Both the position numbers and the translations under genes were made by a program. Below the pieces are notes generated by a model. The model ran no database searches and was not told the DNA's origin. It saw only the letters and a program-made list of their open reading frames with translations. Source: Cyrtodaria siliqua (Eukaryota > Mollusca > Bivalvia > Adapedonta > Hiatellidae). Taken from it: DNA of 64,000 nt. The stretch's first letter is position 1, and every line of letters starts with the position of its first letter. Below, piece after piece: positions 32,787 to 44,300 of this stretch. The DNA is taken from NCBI GenBank assembly GCA_037043455.1, contig JAWPHD010000126.1:434001-498000 (forward strand), read 5' to 3'.

Positions 32787-33603
32787 ATTCAGCGTTTTTT
32801 CTCACCATTTTGGGAATGGGTCCGTGGCCGGTCAAACTGGGAAAAAACACGGTTTTTTCTCAAAATAGGGGAAAAGCGCGCGTTTTTTCTCAGAATTGGG
32901 AAAAATGTTGATTTTGTATTTTGTGAAATATTACCATATTTATTGATGATTTACATAATAAAATATTATCACAACTGTAATGTTTCAAGATTTTATTGTA
33001 CTTCACTGTGTTGTTACAGAATAATTTCCCCGTTTTTGTTGTCCCTGAAAATGTTAACAATGCTGTTAAGTTCATTGTCATTTAGGGTTGCACTTGATTC
33101 TCTGCATATTCTCATGTTTCCTGGCCCAGACGATTTCTGTTATTCGTCCTTTATTTAGTATTAACCCATCGCTCACTGAGGCGCTTGTTACATAGTAGAA
33201 TATACTAGCGGTAAAGCGTTTCGATAACATACAAGCGGTAAAGCGTTCCTGCAACGCATAAACAACATGGCGTCTGAATATCAGGTGCGCGTTCAGTTAC
33301 TATGCCCACGAACGTGTCTGGTTACTTTTGATACACGGCTTACCTAGCGAATTTGACCTCTATACTACATAAACCAGTCGCATTTTTGGCGCACTCGACT
33401 TTTTAGAGACGCTGATCGATTAAACTGGGATGCTGTCAAATCTTGCGAAGAAAACACTGTAGACGCCGAAATAATTTACCATTTTGGGAAGAAAAATCTG
33501 GAATTGGGATTTTTTTACTCAAAATTGGGGGAAATGCTATTTTTTGGCGATTGGGAACGGGTCCGTTTACCGGACCCGTCCAAAGAAGATAAAAAACGCT
33601 GAT
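32787..33603. mobile_element. Inverted-repeat element (about 820 bp) with GGGTCCG subterminal blocks
   Basis: TTCAGCGTTTTTTCTCACC at the left is mirrored by AAAAAACGCTGATA at the right. Inside each end is a GGGAATGGGTCCG or CGGACCCG...TTCCCAA block and repeated lines such as CAAAATTGGGGGAAA and CAGAATTGGGAAAA. No transposase is visible. Confidence 0.55.
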
Positions 33604-35374
33604 ATTTAAGATCATCTTTCTTCTATAAATGTATACAAACATAACAACAATATTGAGAAAGTAAGAGTTTGGAAGTTGTTTAGCAAAAAAAAAACACAAC
33701 ATTTTTTTTACCCCACCCACTCCTCCAAATATTGGCCGTGCAAAAGACGGCTGCACGGTTGGCTGGCGAATACACTGGATAGTGCAGATAGATCAAAGGA
33801 TTGGGGGTCAGTTAAGGACTAGGGGGAAATTAGAATTTAGAATTAAGAGAACAGTCCAGACTCTATTGTGCCCATCGCGGCAGGGCTACCTTGTCGTGTT
33901 TGTTGGTGGAGAGACTTTAAACCTCAGAACTACACACACACTCACTGGGCAGGTTTTTCATTTTAATTTATACATGGTTACATATCATAAAAAAATTCAA
34001 TATTTGGCACAGAAGTAAACTGATATTAAACAAGTGTATTGGTAAAAACATTTTTGAAAAAGTATTTCTTATTCCTAGTTTCAATTTTTTAAACCCAACT
34101 GACAAAAATTTTAAAATATAGGAGAGGAGCCTGTGGGGTTATGAATTGAGAAGTGTACACAACTGCACATGGTAGTGTTTACAGCAGATGACAGACACTG
34201 ACAGCGATAGACAGAATTTATAATTGTGTGTAAACCTCTGTAACAGAGTACTCTGAGATGGGATGTTTGTATCTGTGACTATTCATGTGGTCCAGATAAC
34301 AAATCATCCCTACCATGTTCACATCAGAACCAAAAACATCACTATGCACTTCTATATATCGCACCCATGAAAACTGAACAATCCCTCCTAAGACTCAGTG
34401 ATGTATGTTCCTTAGTCATAACTATATATGATGTAATTCCTTATCTTATTATCTCCATCATACATTCCTAAACAACAATTTGTACAGTTATGCTTTATTT
34501 TGTATGTTTATTCCCAACACAATGTCATCCTAACATACATGTCTAAATTAAACGCATATCTTGTGTACTGCAGTATATATACACTGTTTCTCCAGACCAA
34601 CTATATTTGGCAATTAATTTTCATTTAACACTGATAACTTGAAATATTTGCTGGCAGTGTAAAGTTCTGTTTAGTCATCAGATTACATTTGCAAAAGTTC
34701 ATAGCAATTCTTTTTTATATTATACACAGTGCAGTGGATATTAGAGATGAAAATAAACGGGTAAAACATGAATTAACAATACCAAAAAAACTGTCACAGT
34801 TCCAATAAAATAAGCAGAAATTATATGCTAGTAGTTTGGAGTCATTAGATTGAAAAACTTTACTCTCAACTGATTTGTAAGTACATTTCTCTGGCCTTGT
34901 TTATTATATAATGAGTATGACACTATCTTCTCTCTATATTTCTTTTTAATATCGAAATGTATGCCTGTGATTTGGAAGTAATCTTTTCCTCTTTTTTTTT
35001 TACCGCGAAAACTAATGACAATGCGTAAAAATACACAGTTATCCATTATTGTTTTATTTTCAATTATATATAGGCTATAAGGTTTGGGAATTTGGATATT
35101 CTACTGTTCAGCTTTATTCAATTATATAAAATCACAACAAATCACACATTTCGTATTTAAATTTCAACACAAACATGACAATGCGCACAGAAACGGCAAC
35201 ACGTCGCCTTTTCACATCAAAATAACGCCGATAAAAACGGATATTTCTACTAACCTTGTAACAGAAATGCGAGATAATGTTTATTCTGGAATGATGGTTT
35301 ATCTCCTTTAGTTGTTTTCTAATATTTTCTCATATTTTATTGTCAAACAAATATGTAAACATTACGCCATTCAC
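33604..35374. other. Non-coding region
   Basis: No exon recognised. Mostly AT-rich sequence, between the element above and the candidate cyclin B3 promoter. Confidence 0.35.
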
Positions 35375-35530
35375 CTGAGTACCGTCTTCTCCACATTCAA
35401 ATTTGGCCGACTGAATCCGACGTTTTCATTGGTTCAATTTCGGAAAACATCTCCACGCGCGGAAGGTTTAGCAAAACTAAGAACGGTAACTTGCAATGAC
35501 CAAATAACGTGACAGATCGCGCGAAACTTG
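35375..35530 (-). promoter_or_regulatory. Candidate cyclin B3 promoter and non-coding first exon
   Basis: On the minus strand the block contains, in order, TTTCGCGC (35526-35519, the E2F consensus), a CCAAT box (35432-35428), a CHR-like TTTGAA (35401-35396) and a good donor ACTCAG|GTGAAT at 35375/35374. CCAAT boxes followed by a CHR near the start site are the known layout of G2/M cyclin promoters. Distance to the coding exon at 30901 would require a 4.5-kb intron. This is an inference from motifs and orientation only. Confidence 0.4.
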
Positions 35531-35784
35531 AAAGGCCAAATTTTAGTCAATCAGCAAAAAAAGGTGTGAAAATCAATCGACGGGAGCGAAATGCTAACAA
35601 ACAGTGTGAAGTACGATAAGTTGGTAGGTTTGTGTGTTAATTATAAGGTTCATAGTCACTCTGCCCCGCCCACCCAGCCTTACATTTTTCACACAAACCT
35701 TTTTAGTCATGAAAGTGGGGTTTCCTATTCTGTAAACTAATTCATAATTTTGCATTACAGAGATGTTGAGATTTTATTTTATTT

Positions 35785-36003
35785 TCAGTAGGTGATAAAA
35801 TTTGTGTTACTCGGTTTTTATCCTTAGGTTCTATAGTAATATAAAAATCTTCGGCAGAGTAAAAGGATGATAATTTTCAAGATTCTGATCTTGAAGATCA
35901 TGAAATAGGCATGGTTTTAAAAGAATCACACTGCACATATCTTAATTTTAACAGTAAACTTGGTTGGACATCAAGGATAAAGACCGAGTTTATCACCTAC
36001 CAG
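35785..36003. mobile_element. MITE family U, copy 2
   Basis: CAGTAGGTGATAAAA...TTACTCGGTTTTTATCCTTA at the left; AAGGATAAAGACCGAGTTTA then TCACCTACCAG at the right. The termini match 20843-21090. Confidence 0.55.
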
Positions 36004-36959
36004 AATGTATTGGTTATGTCTTATTTGGTCAGTTTTTTTGATGATGCTCTATCAAAATTATGAATAGAGCTATGACATGGCCTTATCGAAAATATGACAG
36101 GTTTGCGTTTCCGTTGAGGTTTATGAAACCATCACGGCAATGCCTGCATAAATAATTGCCGTATTTCAATTGACATTCTGTGATCCCGCGTTAATTCTAT
36201 TAAGCGATGGGAAAGCTTATTTATATTATATATTAGCAGGATTTTATAACCGATATTTCAACAATAAAAGTCGTTTGAAAACATTTTTATTGAAAAAAAT
36301 GTGATAACCTCGTCCTGTTTTAGAAGTATCTATTAAATATTTAAATTTAACAATATGCAAATGTTTTGAGCAGAAATTAAGTTTTTTTTATTTCATACCC
36401 CAGCCAACCCCGTTTTCGCTTCTTGACAAAGGGGTTGGATGGGGTATGAAATTTAATATGCGGACTACGTAATGCATGCATTAACCTTATCACCTTAATT
36501 TAAATATATACAAAATGGAATTTAATAATTCATCCCTGAATTTATAATTTGTACAGGGGAATGACTACTGTTTTTTCTCAGAATGATCACGGACGAGCCT
36601 CCAAATATAAGACGAGAATAATATAAAAATATTAATATGATTAATATAGAAGAATCATTTCTCAATCAGGACTCAAACTTTGCATTTCATTTTTACAAAG
36701 TATGTAACTGGGTCAGGCCACAAGTTCTTACAACATTAGTTACGACCCTTCCCAATACAATTTGATAACATTAAGGAACAGTTCTAATTTTATGGCTATA
36801 GTATTTATATGAAGTAACATTGAATACAGAGAATAAATAAAGTTTGCAAACATACAGACGTAAACAGTGGTCACGATAGATAGGTGAAAGAAATAGAAAA
36901 GAAAATAAGGAGAAGAAGAAGAAGACATAGATTATATTTTAGTAAGAGTACATAGGGTC
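36004..36959. other. Non-coding region with a small hairpin
   Basis: A 63-bp hairpin at 36390-36452 pairs ATTTCATACCCCAGCCAACC with GGTTGGATGGGGTATGAAAT. No gene is seen. Confidence 0.4.
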
Positions 36960-37385
36960 AGTCCGAACCGAGGCTGAGTTGTTTGTATACATTAGTTAAA
37001 ATGCCTGGTGTCATATATGCATGGGAATGAAAAACAGTTTCATTTTCTTTATCACTAAAATCAGTCAGATGGAATAGTCTGGCTGATATAAACAGGTTAT
37101 GCCTCTGTTCAATAAATCGATGACATTTAAAAGAAAATATTCAGCATCTTCTTTGTCTTGTCCAAAGTCGCATTTTAATGATATTGAACATTGTATTGAG
37201 GACACAACATTTAAATGCCTTTAAGGATACTGATTCACGAACATGTGTTGGTAGATTATTCCAAAGACTTAATGGCGATGGGATAAATGATTTGGAAAAT
37301 AACTTGGTTCTCCTTATCGGTGTTAGGTAGTCATCGGAGTTCCTCAAGTTGTAATTATTTATATCTCTAACAAACGGGGAAACAA
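36960..37385 (-). pseudogene. LINE reverse-transcriptase ORF2 C-terminal remnant, frameshifted
   Basis: The minus strand from 37347 reads RNSDDYLTPIRRTKLFSKSF then IPSPLSLWNNLPTHVRESVS. This is the LWNxLPxxVR module found after the reverse-transcriptase domain in many non-LTR retrotransposons. In other frames it continues as CDFGQDKEDAEYFLL (about 37170-37125) and CHRFIEQRHNLF (from about 37120), the Cys-His motif that closes such ORFs. At least two frameshifts separate the parts, and the rest of the element is missing. It is a dead 3' fragment. Confidence 0.75.
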
Positions 37386-37714
37386 GATAATACTTGTTGT
37401 GAGCACAGACCTAATAACAAATAGATTGGACACTATGAAAATTGTGTAAATTTCAAGTGGCACAGTTCGAAAATTTCACAAAATATTTCCCAACTTTAAA
37501 CACACATATCCTGAAAAGTTTTATAGATACAAGTTTCATTCAAGCCAAATACCATCACAAATTTTATTTTCTTTCCGGTGATAGTATTTTGTTTTCTCTT
37601 TAATACATTGAGAGCAAAAAAGGAGTTTGATGGAAACTTTGACTACCGTATGTCAAAACATCAAATATTGGTTTTTAAGAGAAAGCGAAAAATGATGACA
37701 TTTTAAACTTTACA
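37386..37714. other. Non-coding spacer
   Basis: AT-rich, nothing recognised. Confidence 0.3.
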
Positions 37715-39336
37715 GGGCTTCGGAAATATGGTTGCCCGACGCCCCGGGCAAGTGGATTTTGGGTGCGGGCAGGTGACCTTCGTAAATCTGGTTGTCCGTC
37801 ACTTGCCCGATGGACGTTTCATTATCAGATAAAAATCAAGGGAAAATTTGCCTGGACTGTGAAGTTTGCCGATAATTTCGTAGTAATTAACCACCCGTCG
37901 CCTTCGCCGCGAGCAATTACTGATAAGTGTCATAAAACTGACCTGTTAAAACTGACCTCTGTTGTTCGTTATTGTTTAATCCCTCCCACTTGACAGTTTA
38001 TCAGAATTTGATTGGCCGAGGAACGCTTGGGATGCCAATCTTCAATTGAAGACGTGCGGTCTTTAGAATTCGTATACCGTGTGAAATATACCACAGTAAC
38101 GAGCCCCTCTATGCAGGAAGTAATTAAGTCATGCGCCAGATTAGTGTGAAATACACATCAGTGTGTAAATCAGTTATTGAGATGGTGTTGTCGCTTTGTA
38201 TGTCGGTCGGTGTGTCGTAGGTAATATATTCTGTTCAATAATTAAAAATCATGACGCAACACTTAACCTAGTACTGTATCCATATTATCCAATCAAATAA
38301 CCGATGTATTTTTATCAGCCAATGAAACAACTCCCGTTCACTACCACGTGGTAAAGTGAAACAATGGCGATTCAATCAAACCAATTTGTAAACAAGTAGG
38401 ACAATTAAACGATTATGGCAATTTGACGGCGTTGTTTGATGAGCAAAGAAACTATCGACGCATGTCGCTTTCGACGCATGTCGCTATCGACGCATGTCGT
38501 AATGAATAGCTAGGTGTGCATCTGTTTCTATTTCAAAATGCCATGTTTGTTTTGAATGAATCCGAGATCAATGACGGAACGGCGTGTTTTTGTTTTGAAC
38601 TTGTATCGAAGATGTGCTTCGACCTTGGCTAGTTTCGATAATTATTCGAAGAAATGCAATTTGGCATCTCAAAAGATATTAACAGAAAAACAACTACAGT
38701 ACCAGTCAAATTTAGGCATAAACCGTGCTAATAATTTCCAACACATAAGATTTATCTACATGAATTATATAACGAAAGTGAAAGTAGGAAAAAAGTTCTG
38801 TTTGACCTAATGCATCATTCTTTTCATTCTTTTTATCTGGTGTAGTCTATAACAAATGTAAAAGTAGAAACAAGTTTTGTTCGACCTAATGCATCTTTTT
38901 TTTGTTAACTGCCTGCCCTTTTGCACTAGGAGCAAGCATCTTGTACATCTTAATTCCATAAGCATTAGGGTCTACCAATTTGTTACCAGGTTCATCAGTG
39001 ATGTTATATCCTCGGGGTATCCTCACTGACACCCCACTCCCCCTCTCCCACCGGTGGAGGAAAACACTGATATGTGCACAATGGTCACAAGCTATAGCTC
39101 TGATCCTTCATGATTTAAGTCATTCATTTTACAATGAAATTATGTAAAAATTTATGACAAAAAAAAACAGTGAGAGAAAAGGATTTAACTTAGCGTGCGG
39201 TCTCGACGTAGCTTTATTTTGGGGCAAGTGACTTTTGAAATTGGGGCAAGTGACATTTTGGGCAGGGCAAGTGGATTTTGAAAATCTACTTGCCCTGGGC
39301 AAGTGAATTTTCAAAATATTTCCAGACCCCTGCTTT
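37715..39336. mobile_element. hAT-like non-autonomous element (about 1.6 kb)
   Basis: The left end CAGGGCTTCGGAAATATGGT is mirrored by the right end reading CAGGGGTCTGGAAATATTTT from the other strand. Next to both ends are several GGGCAAGTGGATTTT/AAAATCCACTTGCCC blocks. CAGGG termini suggest hAT, but no clear 8-bp duplication was found. The interior has short open frames (for example 38556-38810) with no transposase motif. Confidence 0.55.
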
Positions 39337-40304
39337 AAACATTTTTTTATACAATACATTTATTTTGGTTACTTCATTGGTTAAGATAGGAAGTTTCCTA
39401 TCTGTTTATTAATATGTCTGTGTTGTAAGTCATAATTATTGCGCTTTATTATAATTACTGTTCCATCTATGTCTATGTACCAGTTCACGTTTTAAATATA
39501 GCTTTTAATATTTTTTTAACAAATTTAGCCCCAAAGCCTGAAGTACCCCCTTTAAGCATGTTCATTGTTATTATCTCTTCAGTGATACAGGTATTTATAT
39601 ATAAATAAAAAATGGAATTATTTTACAGTATATTTAACAATTTGGAAAACTGTCGGCTTCCTTAATGTTTACAGTGCAATTTATGTTTACATATATATGT
39701 ATAACATAGAACCATAAGTCTACTAGTCCAGAATTTTACACATTGTACGTTATTGTGATATTTTTTCATGTTCATTGCAGCTTTGACTTTAATAGCATTT
39801 TGACAAAAAATATTAAAATTGTTTTTTTTTCAGTGATTTAATTTATGAAGGATTATTTGGTAGTCTACATGTTGTAGTGACCTTTGAGGGTGACTTATGT
39901 GCTGGGTGTTCTGGATCATTAGGATGTTTGTAAACAAATATGCTGTCAATGCTGTCTGACCAGTATTATTTGTATTTATGAAAGTTTTGTTGTTGTTGTT
40001 ATTTTGTTATTTATTGCCTTCACAAAGTCAGAAGTACAATGTATAGTTCCTCATGTAACTTCCTGTTGGTGTTAATTGTCGGTTGTAAAAAGTATAATGG
40101 AGGTGATAAACTGATAATTGAAAGAATGTTTTAATTACCAACAGTTTACAGACCATTATTAGGCAGTTTATACCCCTAGAGCAGTAAAGTTACTGATTAA
40201 AATCTTAGATTATGTCAAATACCTGTATTTATGATAATATTTAGGATTTTACAGACCTATGGGGTATTTGCTGAGCAGTTTGAAACCTGTCAACCAATAG
40301 TATA
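39337..40304. other. Non-coding region
   Basis: AT-rich with no recognised feature. Confidence 0.3.
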
Positions 40305-40483
40305 CAGGGCACGAAAATTCAATGCGTCCTCTCGCAATTACGAGTACTCATTGATGCAGAATGAGTACTCATTGATGCAGAACGAGTAGTAATTCAGATA
40401 AAGTCTTTAACAATTTATCAATTTGACCATTCAAATAGTACGAAGGATAAGTAACTCAATGAGAAACAGTTTTTCCTGCCCTG
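40305..40483. mobile_element. MITE with CAGGGCACGAAAA ends, copy 1
   Basis: CAGGGCACGAAAATTC at the left is mirrored by TTTTTCCTGCCCTG at the right. The interior has a directly repeated GAGTACTCATTGATGCAGAA. Copy 2 at 44450-44603 shares the interior (TCATTGATGCAG.ACGAGTAG, ATTCAGATAAA). Confidence 0.7.
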
Positions 40484-41261
40484 GACTATATAACTATGGT
40501 ATTGCATGATTATCAGATTTGATGTTTTCAAAAGGAAAATTGAAATATTTATCAACCTTTAAAATTAGTTCCTCAATTCATTATTATTCAACAGTATAAG
40601 CGCAAATGAAAATCAATGAATGTTAATTAAAATGTCGGACTCAAAACAGTTTGCACAACTTTCTGAAGATGATTTGGAAATATTAATCTGAGTCCACAAA
40701 TGAAGATTCCAAAAGTGCACAAAGAACCAGACTCAGAAATGTAATTTCTAGGTGCTGATAGTAGTGATTTTGAACTGAAGAATGTCATGTTTATTTCAAA
40801 AGAACATTCAGCAGAACCAACTTTATTTTTCAAACATCTTTTTTGGTATACTTAAATATTACATTACTGCGAGGGTGACAGTGAATATTGTCAGCCTTCG
40901 AAAAAATAATTATTTTAGAGTAGACACTTTTTGAATTTTTTCTCTTGATTGAGTTTATTTTACAAAAAACAACATATTTAACAATTAATAAAGAAAGGAA
41001 ACCTAGTATTCAAGACTTTGGTCTTAAAACAGTACAATTAGCAAACTTGAGTTAAAACATTTTTACAGATTTTTTGTTTCTGCTGTAAAATATATGTGTG
41101 GTTAAAAGATGTTGCTGGCAGACCAATGATACTTTATGTATTTAGATGCAGGCATTGTTAACTTTATTTCTATTTACCAGGACATACAAATACCGTTAAT
41201 ACGACTGGCTTTTCATAACCATTCAAATAAATTGAAAAAGTCAGTTATAGCACCAAAGTTA
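40484..41261. other. Non-coding region
   Basis: No exon or repeat recognised. Confidence 0.3.
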
Positions 41262-41700
41262 TATATGAGCCGCAACACACGAAAACGTCCCTTCGGACGT
41301 TTAGACGACAACGTCATAAAGTGACAATTTATGACGTCGGCCGGTAATCAATTACTTACTAATCAAATTTCTCGTCACTTCCGTGTTTTACCTAATTATT
41401 ATATCATAGGGAACATGTTTTCTTAATATAAATAGTTGATGCTATAGAAAATGGTAATTGTTGATGTTTTTTGTTGTTATTTAATTAACGATGTCATCCA
41501 AGACGCCGACGTCAACGTCAAATTTAATGGAGAGTACAATCTTTAACTTATAAATTGAGATAAAATCATTTTTAATTAAGATATCAACATAAAATAAAGA
41601 GATTTTTAAAGAGAAAATCACCGTGTTTCATAAACATCAAAAAACATAAAACATAAAAACTTTGTCTGAAGGGTCATTTTCGCGTGTTGCGGCTCATATA
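41262..41700. mobile_element. 439-bp MITE with about 43-bp terminal inverted repeats
   Basis: TATATGAGCCGCAACACACG then AAAACGTCCCTTC is mirrored by GAAGGGTCATTTTCG then CGTGTTGCGGCTCATATA. Ends begin TATA, consistent with TA target preference. The left arm also has a GTCCCTTCGGACG mini-hairpin. No coding sequence. Confidence 0.8.
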
Positions 41701-41815
41701 CTTTTAAGTAGAACAAGCTGAAACAAAACAGCTTATTGCATTAAAAATTTGATAATATTCAATTTGGATAACAATTCATTGTGAAGAATTGGTTCCAATG
41801 AAGAATTAATAGTTA

Positions 41816-42020
41816 TTAGCCACTAAGCACGACTATAATAGCCTTTGCGTACATTGTAAACCCAGATCAGCCTGCGAGTAACGCTCGGGCTGATCTGGGT
41901 TTACAATGTCTGGCTGCTCATCAGTCATTTTTCCAAAACACCCCTTTGTAACATAAATGGAATGGTCTAAATTTAAAGAAAGGACAGTCCATTATACATT
42001 CATAGTGGGCTAAGGGTTAA
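41816..42020 (+). mobile_element. MITE family J, copy 1
   Basis: It begins TTAGCCACTAAGCACGACTA and ends TAGTGGGCTAAGGGTTAA, short inverted ends. Inside is a hairpin: CATTGTAAACCCAGATCAGC pairs with GCTGATCTGGGTTTACAATG. It is followed by CCAAAACACCCCTTTGTAAC. Copies at 42762-42968, 45011-45158 (reversed) and 63816-63982. Confidence 0.75.
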
Positions 42021-42367
42021 TGGAAGAAGCAGAAAAGGTTAATGACTTTATTTGTCAATAACATGTTGATATGAATGCCACATGTATGCATGTTGTTGAC
42101 ATGTTGTTGACATGTTGTTTATATATATTAATATAACTGATGAAGGTCGATATACTGATGAAACAGATAAACGGACAAAAACAGGAGATAAACCAGTAAA
42201 CGTTACCCGAAGTCAGCTTTGCATTCAGTTTTGTCTTTATATAAACAAAATATTAAAGTTGAAGAGCTTTTTCATTCAAGTGTGTTTATGTTTAAATATT
42301 TAGTATCAACTTCAAAGAAATAAAGAAACTCTCCTGACATGCTCATGCTGTTAGTGTATGCCCTGCT
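42021..42367. other. Non-coding spacer
   Basis: It includes a GTTGTTGACAT repeat near 42092-42118. No gene seen. Confidence 0.3.
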
Positions 42368-42380
42368 TCGTAAGCAACCA

Positions 42381-42586
42381 ACCACTGCGGATTCGAATCC
42401 CACAGGGAGATTGACTTGGCAAGTGAGAAAGTGTTGATTCTTTAGGATGGTGGGAGGTATACAGTACTGGCTCTACCCACGAAAAATGTGGTGGTCTGCC
42501 TCTACCACAAAAAACACACGAATGTCGTATGTAAAATGGCCTCACATGTGCTAAAAATGACGTAAAACACCATTCAAAAAAGCAAA
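42381..42586 (+). mobile_element. SINE family 1 copy with 13-bp target duplication
   Basis: It starts at a tRNA box B (GGATTCGAATCCC) and runs through GGAGGTATACAGTACTGGCT, GGTGGTCTGCCTCTACCAC and GCTAAAAATGACG to the 3' end. Flanking TCGTAAGCAACCA repeats (42368-42380 and 42587-42599) are the target duplication. The 5' head before box B is missing. This is the unexpanded counterpart of the SINE/minisatellite at 5398-6420. Confidence 0.82.
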
Positions 42587-42761
42587 TCGTAAGCAACCAG
42601 AATGAGAATATTAATTTTATATAGAAAAGTATATGAAAGTTCCCATTTTACATAAGCATGCACAAGAATCCTATATCAAAGCAGAACCAAACACCAAAAG
42701 TACAACTTGAAATTTTCGTCGCAAACGACATATTCATATGTACAATAGAATGAACTCTGTT

Positions 42762-42968
42762 TTAACCTCTAGCCCGCTAAGCACGACTATAATAGCCTTT
42801 GCAACCATTGTAAACCCAGAACAGCCTGTGAGTAACTCACTGGCTGATCAGGGTTTACAATGTCCGATCTGTCATTTTCTCCAAAACACCCCTTTGTCAT
42901 ATAAATGGAATGGTCTTAATTCAAAGAAAGAACAGTCCATTATATATATGTAGCGGGTTAAGAGTTAA
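42762..42968 (+). mobile_element. MITE family J, copy 2, within a direct repeat
   Basis: TTAACCTCTAGCCCGCTAAG...GTAGCGGGTTAAGAGTTAA bounds the element. Immediately outside, CAATAGAATGAACTCTGT occurs on both sides (about 42741 and 42973) in the same direction. Confidence 0.75.
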
Positions 42969-43960
42969 TATGTGCAATAGAATGAACTCTGTATTAATTA
43001 AATCAATAGTAGCCATCAGCTTTTTTTCCGCCTCTTTATATTTCTTTATCAAACTTTGGATACTCATTATGGTAGTAGCCACATCCCTATACCAATATAT
43101 GGTACTTAAGAAATGAAATATTTCCAGCGGGTTTATATTGTCCCAGATCAATACCTGTTGGGCGGGACTTGGAAGTTCATCGACACCAAGGGCCTGAGGC
43201 CCGCCCGCAGTTTCGATGTGTTTCAAGTCCCAAACACCAGTTTTTGATCTTGCGCAATATAAACCTGCTGGACATAATTTATTTCTTATCTAACATGGAA
43301 TTTTATGATACACATTTTGTCGAGAGATTGCACAAAATACAAACAAAGTCTCACAACTTTCAATTTATGCCTATCTCTCGACTTCAAACGAGAAGAATAT
43401 ACAGCTCTGTCCTATATAAATGTGTTATTGGAACGTAGCTTAAAATAACGTTTTTCATTGCGTTATTGTTTTGTATCTGACATTTAAAATGACGTCATAA
43501 CGGTTGACGTACATGACGTCAGAGGTATTGCATAGCTTTTTTAAGACCTCCTTAATAACCAATCAGCATTGAGTATTTTAATAAACCGTGTTAGATAAGG
43601 TCATAGTTCAAGTAGTTCTTTTGGCCACACAAACTTAACATTCCATATAACTTTTTTTATCTACCGGTACTCCTAATGTCGATAGTGACCTGGCAAAGAC
43701 ATGCATGCTCCAGAGCGAACCCGTCTAGTCATTATACACCCCTAAAACTGGACATATTACAGGGGCATTCCTGGGGCTAATTTAGGTATACGCACCATCG
43801 AGTTTTGGACTCACAAATGTGCCTAACCCCACTATACCTTCAGTTTTTATTGCATTTTTAGCCCTTTTTATTTGCTTGCTTCTTTAATAGCCTGTACGCA
43901 CGTGCGTCAGTGCGTATGCCCAGGTATGCCCCTGTATTAATAGTCCTTCTTCCTGACTAA
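42969..43960. other. Non-coding region with a foldback
   Basis: Between about 43090 and 43308 the minus-strand AATATAAACCCGCTGGAAAT...ATTTCTTA is mirrored by plus-strand AATATAAACCTGCTGGACAT...ATTTCTTA, around a GGGCC-rich centre near 43200. A minus-strand open frame across the left arm (43226-42921) reads plausibly (KKYKEAEKKL) but matches no family known to me. The rest holds no recognised gene. Confidence 0.45.
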
Positions 43961-44286
43961 GAGGGCTGGCGTGGTGCAGTCGGTAGCTTGGCGGATTTGT
44001 AACCGGAGGCCCCGGGTTCAATCCTCTGTGGTGCCACTGAGTTCCGTCGGTGTGTTCTTGGGCAAGACACTTTCCCTTAGCCTTGTCCGTCGGATGGGGA
44101 CGTAAACCGGGCGGTCCCGTGTATCGGTCTATCCTCCGAGCACGTTAAAGATCCATAGGAATCTATTCGATAATAAGAGTAGGGCAGGTTCCCGGATTCC
44201 TATGTATCCTTCCCCTCTCTCTGGGGCGGCTCTAAATAACCTATACTGTGTTGATGAGCCGTTAAACAACATTCAATTCAATTCAA
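43961..44286 (+). mobile_element. SINE family 2, full-length copy
   Basis: The tRNA-derived head has GGCGTGGTGCAGTCGGTAGC (box A region) and GGGTTCAATCC (box B), then a body with TATCGGTCTATCCTCCGAGC, CTCTCTCTGGGGCGGCTC and tail CATTCAATTCAATTCAATTC. TTCTTCCTGACTAA flanks both sides (43947-43960, 44287-44300). Confidence 0.88.
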
Positions 44287-44300
44287 TTCTTCCTGACTAA

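Noticed and set aside
32667..33158. 163-codon plus-strand open frame
   Set aside because: It starts outside and ends inside an inverted-repeat element and follows its GGGAAAA/TTTTTTCTC repeats; no recognisable domain.
38556..38810. 84-codon plus-strand frame inside the hAT-like element
   Set aside because: No hAT dimerisation or DDE motif and no homologue; too short to support a transposase remnant.
42921..43226. Minus-strand 101-codon frame with KKYKEAEKKL
   Set aside because: It overlaps a foldback arm and MITE J copy 2, and no family was recognised; kept only as a note within the regional entry.
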